DNA of 5,415 nucleotides from Chloroflexota bacterium (GTDB lineage: Bacteria; Chloroflexota; Anaerolineae; Aggregatilineales; UBA2796). Location of the stretch: the NCBI GenBank assembly GCA_017743585.1, contig JAGHYP010000190.1, positions 1 to 5,415 on the forward strand, read 5' to 3'. The notes under the pieces were generated by a model. It saw only the letters and a program-made list of their open reading frames with translations. It ran no database searches and was not told the DNA's origin. Position numbers and translations under genes: made by a program. Within the stretch, counting starts at the first letter, position 1; each line of letters opens with the position of its first letter. Positions 1-5,336 of the stretch are shown here, one piece after another.

Positions 1-134
1 GGTAAACTGCCGCCGTCTCAGGGATGAAACGCGCAAAGTTCAGGTCGAGCGTCGCGCGATGCTGCCGAGCGCACAAGGCGCGCCGCTCGACCTGAACTTT
101 GCGCGTTTCATCCCTGAGACGGCGGCAGTTTACC
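1..134. repeat. Long near-perfect inverted repeat at the left edge (arms 1-57 and 78-134)
   Basis: Bases 1-50 are the exact reverse complement of 85-134. The pairing continues inward (51 with 84, and 53-57 with 78-82) with one mismatch at 52/83, leaving a central stretch of about 20 bases (58-77). The right arm lies in frame inside the DUF3352-like gene and encodes its conserved FARFIPETAAVYL segment, so the right arm is the native copy and the left arm a reverse-complement copy of it. Because the match starts at base 1, the repeat may continue beyond the window. A fold-back assembly or amplification chimera at a contig end is the simplest reading. A genuine large hairpin cannot be excluded from sequence alone. 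Confidence 0.97.
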
Positions 135-886
135 TGCAGACGCGCGATCTGAGGCGGCTTGCAGAGACGGCGGCGGGCTTGCTCGGCGCGCTGAGCGCCA
201 CGCTCAGCAGTCAAGAGGCATATGCCAGCTTGCAGCAGCTCTTTCGCAGCCTGTTCAGGCTCGATCTGGAAGGCGATTTGCTCAGCTGGGCGCAACAGAG
301 CGATTACGCGGTCTTCGCAGGCGCGGCGAGCGAGCAAGGCGCGTTCGATCAGTTTGAAGGCGGCTTCATCATCAGCGGCGACCCGCAGCGCACAACAGCT
401 GTCGCGCTCAGAATTGCCGAGGGGCTGGAGCGGCAACTGCGCGGTCGGGGGGGCTTCGCCTTCAAGCGCACAACGCTGCCCGCGCTCGAGACGCCTGTCG
501 CGCAGCTCAGCTACACCGATCCGCAGTTCGGCACGTTGACCTTCCTGATCGGCAGCGCGCCAGAATTCGGCTTCTTCGTCACAGAGCGCGCGCTCGCGCG
601 CATTTTGGAAGGCAGAACGCTTGAAAAACGGCTGAGCTGGTCGCGCTTGCAGCCTTACCTGTTGCCGCGACCGAGCATCCTGCTGCACGCCGACGCCGAT
701 AACGCGACGCGCTTCCTGTTCGCATTGACCGAGACTCTGGCGCGGCTCAACAGCGCACAGCCGAACGCCTTGCGCTTGCCGCAGCGCGAGCCGGGCAGCA
801 GACGCTTCGAGCGCGCCATGCTCAGCGTTGAGGAAGGCGCCGAAGCGCAGGTGCGCTTACGGCTCTTTTTGCTGCTCAGCGAGTAG
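59..886 (+). CDS. DUF3352-like protein, N-terminus probably missing
   Basis: The product resembles DUF3352-type proteins of unknown function, often secreted or lipoprotein-like in Chloroflexota and cyanobacteria. Seen here: the opening FARFIPETAAVYLQTRDL (residues 14-31, compare the family's 'F-L/I-P-A-D-T-A-x-Y' start), the middle LDLEGDLLSW (68-77) followed by DYAVFAG (82-88), and FGTLTFLIGSAPEFGFFVTE (157-176), which reads like the family's repeated beta-sheet segment. Family members usually have a signal peptide or membrane anchor before the first motif; none is present. The ATG at 59 falls in the loop of the inverted repeat, there is no ribosome binding site in front of it, and the frame is open to the window edge. 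The true start has therefore probably been lost to the fold-back, and residues 1-6 may or may not be native. The C-terminus is complete, ending at TAG two bases before the stop of the convergent gene. Confidence 0.72.
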   Translation: MLPSAQGAPLDLNFARFIPETAAVYLQTRDLRRLAETAAGLLGALSATLSSQEAYASLQQLFRSLFRLDLEGDLLSWAQQSDYAVFAGAASEQGAFDQFEGGFIISGDPQRTTAVALRIAEGLERQLRGRGGFAFKRTTLPALETPVAQLSYTDPQFGTLTFLIGSAPEFGFFVTERALARILEGRTLEKRLSWSRLQPYLLPRPSILLHADADNATRFLFALTETLARLNSAQPNALRLPQREPGSRRFERAMLSVEEGAEAQVRLRLFLLLSE

Positions 887-892
887 CGCTAC
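883..892. repeat. 10-bp palindrome containing both convergent stop codons
   Basis: GTAGCGCTAC is a perfect palindrome. It contains the TAG stop of the DUF3352-like gene (884-886) and, on the other strand, the TAG stop of the GT-C-like gene (889-891). No T-run follows on either strand, so it does not look like an intrinsic terminator. It may simply result from two TAG codons packed tail to tail around CG. Confidence 0.6.
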
Positions 893-2367
893 GGGCTGCT
901 GCGTCGCTCGAAAACCGCGCCGAGCTGATCGCTATAGGTCTCGTGCCAATCGGGCGCGTCGCGCAGGAGCGCGGCAAGCGGCGCGTCGCGCTCCAGCACA
1001 ACTAAGCCGATTGACCAGCGCTCGAAGACCTCGCGCCACGCCACGCCGGTGTAAGCGCGCAGCCATTCCGTCAGCAGCGCGTCGCCATACAGGTCAGTGC
1101 GTCCGTCCACAAAGACGGGAAAATCAGGCGCGGCGAACAGCAGATAGCCGCCCCAGTTGTATGTGTTGAACAACTTGCCCTGAGGGCGCGCCGCGTTCAG
1201 ATAAGCAACCACGCCGAGCGGCAGGCGCTCTGCTTGCGCGCGCTGAATCGCGCTCGGCGTCAGCTCAGCCCAGACTTTGAGCCCTGCGCCGCTTACGATC
1301 AGCGCCAAGAGCAGCCAATTCAAGATGACTGCTGCGCCTTTCGGCGCGCGCGCGCGTGGCAGCCGCAAGCCGTGCAGCTCGCGGAAGGCGTGCGCGTGCC
1401 GAGTCAAGGTCGGCGTGGCGACCAGCGCGAAGAGCGAGATATTCCGCCCTGCGTAGAACGCCATGAACGCCGTGCCGCAGAATAAGAACAGGTCGGTCAG
1501 GTCGTGCCGCCGCCTCGAGAAGCCGACCATCGCGAAAGTCGCGAAGAAGAGCGCCAGAAATGGCCATGTCTCGCGCCGATGAAAGTCAGGCGATGCCCAC
1601 TCTTGGATGAAATTTTGCAGCGCGCCGATGCCAAAGGTGCGGAAAGCGTACGTCCAGGCAAAGGTGCCCGTAGGATTCAAGACGAGCGCCGCGTAGCTGA
1701 GCGCCGCGATCAGCCCCAGCTTGCCGAGCCGCCGCCAAGTCAGCGCAGGCGTCTCCAGCGCGTTGAATAGCTTGCCCAACGCCTCGCCCGCCATGAAGCC
1801 GCCTAGCAAGATGAACGCGATGAAATACCCCGGATGCGCGTTCACCCAAATCACGATCAGCGGCACGATCAACCACAGCCGATCCTCTCCCTGTCGTTTG
1901 AAGCGATGCAGGAGATACAGCAAAAGCGCGGCGAAGACAAAGCTGAACATCTGCGGGCGCGCTGACCAGAAAATCGCAGCTGCCGTCGCGCCGAGCAGCG
2001 CGGCGAAGGCGCGCGTGAAGGCGTCGCCCTCGCATGCCTGCCAGACCAGCCACATGCCGATGGTCGCCAGGGCAGCCGTCAGCAGCGCTAGCCCCGCGTT
2101 GCCCAGCAGGCGGTAGCTGAGCGCCATCGCGATCTGCGCCAGCCAGGCGACGTGATCCCACGCCTGCCCGAAGCGCGTGTGCGAGAAAGTATCAGTCAGC
2201 GGCAGCGCGCCCGTCTGCAGGATGATCTCGCCCGTGCGCAAGTGCCACCATGTGTCGGTATCCGTCGGCGCGCGCGTGGCAATCGCGAAAAGCAAGGCGA
2301 AGAAGATCAGCGGCACTAGCTGCTGTGTGCTGGGCGCGGCGAGCGAGCAACGGCGTGCTGCTCTCAT
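889..2367 (-). CDS. Multi-pass membrane protein, probable GT-C type glycosyltransferase-like
   Basis: A 492-residue polytopic membrane protein with about ten hydrophobic segments (for example roughly 17-32, 90-110, 117-134, 138-153, 164-178, 180-196, 217-231, 268-283, 291-306, 346-362). Its architecture fits GT-C enzymes, which transfer sugars from polyprenyl-phosphate donors outside the membrane. Motifs seen: TDTDTWWHLRTGE (35-47), an acidic first external loop like that of GT-C catalytic sites; SARPQMFSFVF (135-145); WVNAHPGYFI (174-183); GRNISLF (307-313); and in the soluble C-terminal part LFNTYNWGGYLLF (399-411) and FVDGRTDLYG (419-428). This motif set recurs in uncharacterised bacterial membrane proteins; donor and acceptor are unknown, and glycosyl transfer is inferred from fold-like features only. 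The start ATG overlaps the upstream stop in an ATGA, which indicates translational coupling and supports this start. It shares a promoter with the short upstream gene and ends two bases from the convergent gene. Confidence 0.88.
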   Translation of the reverse strand: MRAARRCSLAAPSTQQLVPLIFFALLFAIATRAPTDTDTWWHLRTGEIILQTGALPLTDTFSHTRFGQAWDHVAWLAQIAMALSYRLLGNAGLALLTAALATIGMWLVWQACEGDAFTRAFAALLGATAAAIFWSARPQMFSFVFAALLLYLLHRFKRQGEDRLWLIVPLIVIWVNAHPGYFIAFILLGGFMAGEALGKLFNALETPALTWRRLGKLGLIAALSYAALVLNPTGTFAWTYAFRTFGIGALQNFIQEWASPDFHRRETWPFLALFFATFAMVGFSRRRHDLTDLFLFCGTAFMAFYAGRNISLFALVATPTLTRHAHAFRELHGLRLPRARAPKGAAVILNWLLLALIVSGAGLKVWAELTPSAIQRAQAERLPLGVVAYLNAARPQGKLFNTYNWGGYLLFAAPDFPVFVDGRTDLYGDALLTEWLRAYTGVAWREVFERWSIGLVVLERDAPLAALLRDAPDWHETYSDQLGAVFERRSSP

Positions 2368-2663
2368 CGCGGCTCGCCTTCGCTCGGCGCGCTCAGCAGG
2401 TTATCCACAGCTGTTCGGATAGCCTGCACGCGCTGTGTGTCAATCTCAATCTCGCTCAGACGCGCTGCGAAGCGCTCCAGCTCGCGTTTGACCATCTCTT
2501 CATCGCCTTTGCGCACCAAAACGAAGATCGCCGATGCGTCCGGCTGGATTTCCTCTGCCGCGCGCTGAATGCGCGCCCTCTCGGCGCCTCGTGCGCGCGG
2601 CGCGCGTTCTCGGAGAGAGCTAGAAAAGTTTTGCCGCCTGATGCGCTGATGCTCAAAAGCCAT
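2364..2663 (-). CDS. Short DUF1269-like C-terminal fragment, coupled to the GT-C-like gene
   Basis: Residues about 31-72, particularly AEEIQPDASAIFVLVRKGDEEMV (in two pieces: AEEIQPDASAIF, 36-47, and VLVRKGDEEMV, 48-58), look like the C-terminal domain of DUF1269 membrane proteins, whose usual form is 'GETLQPGSSALFVLVRKATPDKV'. Family members are normally about 160-170 residues, with an N-terminal alpha/beta part and a glycine-rich membrane hairpin before this point. Both are absent: residues 1-30 are Arg/Ser-rich and unlike the family. An in-frame TAG lies four codons above the ATG, and only 121 bp separate it from the divergent ABA4-like start, so the missing half is not encoded next door. 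It may be a decayed remnant or a genuinely short soluble derivative. A promoter-like element puts the predicted transcript start on the ATG, suggesting a leaderless mRNA. The stop overlaps the next start (ATGA), so translation of this frame probably feeds the membrane protein gene. Confidence 0.6.
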   Translation of the reverse strand: MAFEHQRIRRQNFSSSLRERAPRARGAERARIQRAAEEIQPDASAIFVLVRKGDEEMVKRELERFAARLSEIEIDTQRVQAIRTAVDNLLSAPSEGEPR

Positions 2664-2669
2664 GGCTTG

Positions 2670-2698
2670 AGTCTAGGCGAAAGCTCTGCGCCCGTCAA
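2670..2698 (-). promoter_or_regulatory. Sigma70-like promoter for the DUF1269-like/GT-C-like unit
   Basis: On the minus strand, TTGACG (2698-2693, 5/6 match to the -35 consensus) is followed after exactly 17 bases by TAGACT (2675-2670, 4/6 match to TATAAT and a fit to TANNNT). Transcription would begin about seven bases downstream, near 2663, which is the A of the ATG. This predicts a leaderless transcript and explains why no ribosome binding site precedes that start. Confidence 0.5.
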
Positions 2699-2709
2699 CA
2701 AGCTCGGAA

Positions 2710-2738
2710 TCGCCAAAACGCGCCGCTGTGGGCATAAT
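2710..2738 (+). promoter_or_regulatory. Sigma70-like promoter for the ABA4-like/methyltransferase pair
   Basis: TCGCCA (2710-2715, 4/6 match to TTGACA), a 17-base spacer, then CATAAT (2733-2738, 5/6 match to TATAAT). The predicted transcript start is near 2745. This lies downstream of the possible GTG start at 2728, so that start would not be used from this promoter. The 6-bp inverted repeat CGCCAA (2711-2716) / TTGGCG (2738-2743) brackets the element and could be a weak operator or hairpin. Confidence 0.42.
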
Positions 2739-2770
2739 TGGCGCGATGAGGCAGGTGAAACCTTCCACAC

Positions 2771-2774
2771 GGAG
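2771..2774 (+). promoter_or_regulatory. Ribosome binding site deciding the ABA4-like start
   Basis: GGAG lies ten bases before the ATG at 2785. The spacing is slightly long but usable. Neither alternative in-frame start (GTG 2728, ATG 2746) has a purine-rich site in front of it, so this favours 2785. Confidence 0.45.
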
Positions 2775-2784
2775 ACTTTGCCGT

Positions 2785-3246
2785 ATGCTGAACTTGCTCT
2801 ACGCCTTATCCCTGCTTGTGCCGCTGCCGTTCTGGGCGTTGATGATCCTCTTCCCGCGCCAGCGCCTTGCGCAGCAGGCTATGGAAAGCCATCTGGGCGT
2901 GCTGATTCTGGGCGGGATGTACGTGCTGACCCTCTTCGGCGCCTTGGTGAGCGGCATCGGGCGCATTTCGATTGATTTCAGCTCGCCGCAAGGCTTGGCG
3001 GCCGTGTTTTCCGACCCGGCTATGGCGCTCGTGGTCTGGCTGCACATGATAGCGCTCGATCTGGCGGCAGGCTATTGGATCTACAGTGACGGCTTGCGCC
3101 GCAACAAGCCTGCGCGCCTGATCCTCGTGCTGACCTTGTTCGCAGCGCCGCTCGGTTTGTTCATCTATTTCATGAACCGCCTGCTTGAGCGCGCCGCTCA
3201 AGCGGCCCTGCACGAGGCAAGCGAATCGTCGTTAGTAACGCAGTAA
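2785..3246 (+). CDS. ABA4-like family (DUF4281) membrane protein
   Basis: A 153-residue integral membrane protein with about four hydrophobic segments (2-23, 36-59, 79-99, 110-130). Family marks seen: an N-terminal LPFWALMILFPR (14-25), the loop FSSPQGLAAVFSDP (65-78), WLHMIALDLAAGYWIYSD (85-102) and APLGLFIYF (121-129). This pattern is typical of ABA4-like proteins. Plant ABA4 is needed for neoxanthin formation from violaxanthin in the plastid; the role of bacterial members is unknown, so carotenoid function here is only an inference. ATG 2785 was chosen because GGAG precedes it, because family members begin just before the first helix, and because the predicted transcript starts near 2745. 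In-frame starts at GTG 2728 (172 residues) and ATG 2746 (a possible leaderless start) remain possible. It is followed after six bases by the methyltransferase gene, so the two are probably co-transcribed. Confidence 0.83.
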   Translation: MLNLLYALSLLVPLPFWALMILFPRQRLAQQAMESHLGVLILGGMYVLTLFGALVSGIGRISIDFSSPQGLAAVFSDPAMALVVWLHMIALDLAAGYWIYSDGLRRNKPARLILVLTLFAAPLGLFIYFMNRLLERAAQAALHEASESSLVTQ

Positions 3247-3252
3247 AGCGCT

Positions 3253-3987
3253 ATGCCGCCTTCCGAGCTTGCCGCCTTGCGCGGCGAACCGAGTTACGTC
3301 TGGCGCAGCGGGCAGGAACGCCGTCTGCAGATGATCGCGGCGGCGGCGAATCTGCACGGCGCGAGAGTGCTGGTGGACGGTTGCGGCTTGGGCAGCTACG
3401 CTGCGCAGATCGGAGCGCGTTTCGGCGCGCACGTTGAGGCGCTCGATATCGAGCCTGCGCGCGTCGCAATCGCGCGCCGCCAAACGCCGCGCGCGCTGGT
3501 CGCCGCCGCCGAGCATCTGCCGTATGCCAGCGACGTCTTCGACGTGGTCCTCTCAAACGAGGTGCTGGAGCATGTGCGCGACGATCGCGCCGCAGCGCGC
3601 GAGATGGTGCGCGTGACCAAGCCGGGCGGGACGATCATCATCTTTTGCCCAAACCGTTGGTACCCGTTTGAGACGCATGGACACTACTGGCGTGGCGTCT
3701 ATCATTTCGGCAACACGCTGCTCATCAACTATCTGCCCGATGTTTGGCGGAACAAGCTGGCGCCGCATGTGCGGGCTTACACAGGGCGCGGCATACGGCG
3801 CTTGTTCGCGGATTTGCCCGTGCGCATCTTGAAGCACACGCGCATCTTCGGCGGCTACGATAACATCGCACAGCGCGCACCCGCTCTCGCCAAGCTGATA
3901 CGCGCTGTGCTCTACTTTGCCGAGCGCACGCCGTTGCGCACGCTAGGACTCTCGCACTTGTTGGTGCTGCAAAAGTTGCCTAGCTAG
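3253..3987 (+). CDS. Class I SAM-dependent methyltransferase (Methyltransf_11-like)
   Basis: A 244-residue soluble enzyme expected to transfer a methyl group from S-adenosylmethionine; the acceptor is unknown. Rossmann-fold signatures in order: motif I VLVDGCGLG (39-47) with a DxGxGxG-like glycine loop; acidic end of strand 2 in ALDIEP (63-68, D65); AAEHLPYASDVFD (85-97), the usual loop before motif II; VVLSNEVLEHV (98-108); and KPGGTIIIFCPNRWYPFETHG (123-143, in pieces KPGGTIII and PNRWYPFETHG). The 'PNRWYPFETHG' ending after the KPGG turn is common in methyltransferases found with glycan or lipid-modifying genes, but gives no substrate. No strong ribosome binding site precedes ATG 3253, which sits six bases after the ABA4-like stop, so expression probably depends on the operon and on reinitiation. 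Its TAG overlaps the stop of the convergent His-rich membrane protein gene (shared CTAG). Confidence 0.9.
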   Translation: MPPSELAALRGEPSYVWRSGQERRLQMIAAAANLHGARVLVDGCGLGSYAAQIGARFGAHVEALDIEPARVAIARRQTPRALVAAAEHLPYASDVFDVVLSNEVLEHVRDDRAAAREMVRVTKPGGTIIIFCPNRWYPFETHGHYWRGVYHFGNTLLINYLPDVWRNKLAPHVRAYTGRGIRRLFADLPVRILKHTRIFGGYDNIAQRAPALAKLIRAVLYFAERTPLRTLGLSHLLVLQKLPS

Positions 3988-3991
3988 GCAA
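3976..3991 (-). terminator. 16-bp palindrome over two overlapping stop codons, possible minus-strand terminator
   Basis: TTGCCTAGCTAGGCAA is a perfect palindrome and can fold into a 6-bp stem with a 4-base loop. It holds the TAG of the methyltransferase gene (3985-3987) and the TAG of the convergent gene (read from 3986-3984). On the minus strand it is followed directly by CTTTTGC, a short T-run that makes it a weak intrinsic terminator candidate for the His-rich protein gene. On the + strand no T-run follows. Confidence 0.5.
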
Positions 3992-5120
3992 TCGCCTCGC
4001 GCTCAATCGCTTCGAAGTCCGTGAACAAGAAGTGATCGTGATAGTAATGAATCCACAGGAAGCACAAGATGGCTGTGTAGTAGGCTGTATCGAAGCGCGC
4101 GTTCAGGTCGCGCAACGGATCGAACAGGCCGACCGAGATGTACACCACGATGCCGAGCAAAATCGAGCCGCTGATCATCATCGCGCTGAACAGATACAGC
4201 CGCCATGGCGTGCGCCCGCTCGCCAGCTTGTCAATCCGCTCATTAGAGAGTGCCAGGCTGCCGCTCTGATGCCGCAGCTGGATGATGTAGAAGGTCAGGG
4301 CGAGGTATTGGAAAGAATGCCATGTGTTCAAGCCTTGAAACGCTGTGTCCAGATTCTCCAGCGCAGGCATGGTGCAGGCGACCGGCACAGTGATCATGAT
4401 GAAGACGAACTTGGGCAGGTGCAGCACGCCATTCCGCCACTCAACGTAGCTCTTGGCGAGGAAGGCGATCAGCGAGACGCCGAAGACGACCGACGCCGCC
4501 ATGAAGAACCAAGTCTGCTGGAAGAAGCCGGGAATGACGCGCGTCAGGTCGTTAGTGCCAATGGCGAAGTTGCCCTGGCTGATCTTCAGCGCGGCGATTG
4601 GGAACAGACAGGTCAGCACTAGGGCGTAGTCAATCAGGCGCGCCCACCACTGCAGCGACGTCTTATCTTTCGCCACGCGCTCGGCGCGCTTGTTGTAAAG
4701 CTCCACGATGTAGGTCACCTGATGCAGCACGTGAATCGCCGCCCAGAAGAAGAAAATGGTCAGCAAAAGCGTCAGGTTCAGGAAGGCGAGCGAGACGACC
4801 ACAATCGGGATGATGATTGAGGAGCGGATCAGCATCGGGTAGCGCTTGACGAACTGCTTATCGAGCGCCGTCCGCATGAACGTGGCGTACATATGCGGCC
4901 CGCCGACCAAAACCGCCACCAGTAGGTTCACGGCATTCCGTGAGACATCGGGATGCAAGCCCGCCTGCGTGCCGATCAGGTACAAGATGTATGGCAGCGG
5001 CACGAGGAAGACGCTCATGGTCATGAAGAGCGTATCCCAGCTGCGGTTTCGCAACCACAAGCCTTCAGGCTTGATGACCTCAGGACGAGCGAGCGATGGA
5101 TTGATTGTAGCGACACTCAT
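3984..5120 (-). CDS. Histidine-rich multi-pass membrane protein of unknown function
   Basis: A 378-residue polytopic protein with about eight to nine hydrophobic segments (roughly 31-50, 62-80, 100-127, 164-180, 204-222, 236-252, 266-281, 307-331, 346-360). Histidines cluster in motifs at helix ends: GGPHMYATF (73-81), HVLHQ (130-134), NTWHSFQY (265-272), QLRH (281-284) and HYYHDHFLFT (358-367). The last, with H358, H361 and H363, recalls the HxxHH-type boxes of membrane diiron oxygenases and hydroxylases and the His ligands of Brp/Blh-type carotenoid oxygenases, but I cannot assign it to either. I recall similar unnamed proteins in several phyla. ATG 5120 is the only Met before M33; AGGAG lies 12 bases upstream. 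The gene is transcribed away from the right edge and overlaps the methyltransferase stop by four bases. Metal binding and oxidation of a lipid or carotenoid are hypotheses only. Confidence 0.87.
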   Translation of the reverse strand: MSVATINPSLARPEVIKPEGLWLRNRSWDTLFMTMSVFLVPLPYILYLIGTQAGLHPDVSRNAVNLLVAVLVGGPHMYATFMRTALDKQFVKRYPMLIRSSIIIPIVVVSLAFLNLTLLLTIFFFWAAIHVLHQVTYIVELYNKRAERVAKDKTSLQWWARLIDYALVLTCLFPIAALKISQGNFAIGTNDLTRVIPGFFQQTWFFMAASVVFGVSLIAFLAKSYVEWRNGVLHLPKFVFIMITVPVACTMPALENLDTAFQGLNTWHSFQYLALTFYIIQLRHQSGSLALSNERIDKLASGRTPWRLYLFSAMMISGSILLGIVVYISVGLFDPLRDLNARFDTAYYTAILCFLWIHYYHDHFLFTDFEAIEREAIA

Positions 5121-5132
5121 GGCGCAAATTGA

Positions 5133-5137
5133 CTCCT
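5133..5137 (-). promoter_or_regulatory. Ribosome binding site for the His-rich membrane protein
   Basis: AGGAG on the minus strand, 12 bases before the ATG at 5120. The motif is strong but the spacing is longer than usual. Confidence 0.5.
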
Positions 5138-5232
5138 ACTTCATAGCTTTCGGACGAAGCGCTCAGCTGATGTAACACGCATAGAGCGCGCAAGGTTACG
5201 AGCGCGAAGCGCTTCTGGCTCAGGTAGTTGAA

Positions 5233-5238
5233 AGTATA
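5233..5238 (-). promoter_or_regulatory. Possible -10 element for the His-rich protein gene
   Basis: TATACT on the minus strand matches TATAAT at 5/6, but no convincing -35 lies 16-18 bases above it. If used, it would give a leader of roughly 105 bases. In that leader the 9-base word CGAAGCGCT occurs twice on the + strand (5155-5163 and 5205-5213, 50 bp apart). The second copy overlaps the palindrome GAAGCGCTTC (5206-5215), which might be an operator or a leader hairpin. Apart from these and the ribosome binding site, I see nothing definite in 5121-5267. Confidence 0.25.
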
Positions 5239-5267
5239 CCGTGAAACATGCCGATTGCGCGCGGCGC

Positions 5268-5326
5268 GCTTGCCCTGCATGGCGGGTTTGCCGCTCGCCA
5301 GCCGGGTGCGCGGCGGGCAGGCAAGC
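5268..5326. repeat. Imperfect GC-rich inverted repeat in the right intergenic region
   Basis: GCTTGCC-C-TGC (5268-5278) pairs with GCAGGCAAGC (5317-5326) with one bulged base. A smaller hairpin, TGGCG (5280-5284) with CGCCA (5296-5300), nests inside. It lies just downstream of the putative partial gene at the right edge (minus strand). No T-run follows, so a simple intrinsic terminator is unlikely; a structured 3' end is possible. Confidence 0.35.
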
Positions 5327-5336
5327 CGCTGAGCGA

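Noticed and set aside
1586..2161. A 191-codon minus-strand frame inside the GT-C-like gene
   Set aside because: It is a shifted frame of the same strand with an Arg/Ala/Gly-rich product; the real frame has clear membrane segments and family motifs.
2728..2784. Longer N-terminus for the ABA4-like protein from GTG 2728
   Set aside because: It would add 19 residues before the first helix that are unlike the family, has no ribosome binding site, and lies upstream of the predicted transcript start.
2250..2975. A 241-codon open frame on the + strand across the divergent intergenic region
   Set aside because: It runs antisense to the GT-C-like and DUF1269-like genes and out of frame through the ABA4-like gene. 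Its product is Ala/Arg/Cys-rich without recognisable domains, as expected of a shadow frame in GC-rich DNA.
4032..4622. A 196-codon open frame antisense to the His-rich membrane protein
   Set aside because: The product is rich in Gln, Arg, Asp and His with no domain, which is typical of the antisense frame of a membrane protein gene.
3984..5120. Calling the His-rich membrane protein a Brp/Blh carotene oxygenase
   Set aside because: Its histidine motifs do not match the ones I know for that family closely enough; similarity in spacing and setting alone does not justify the name.
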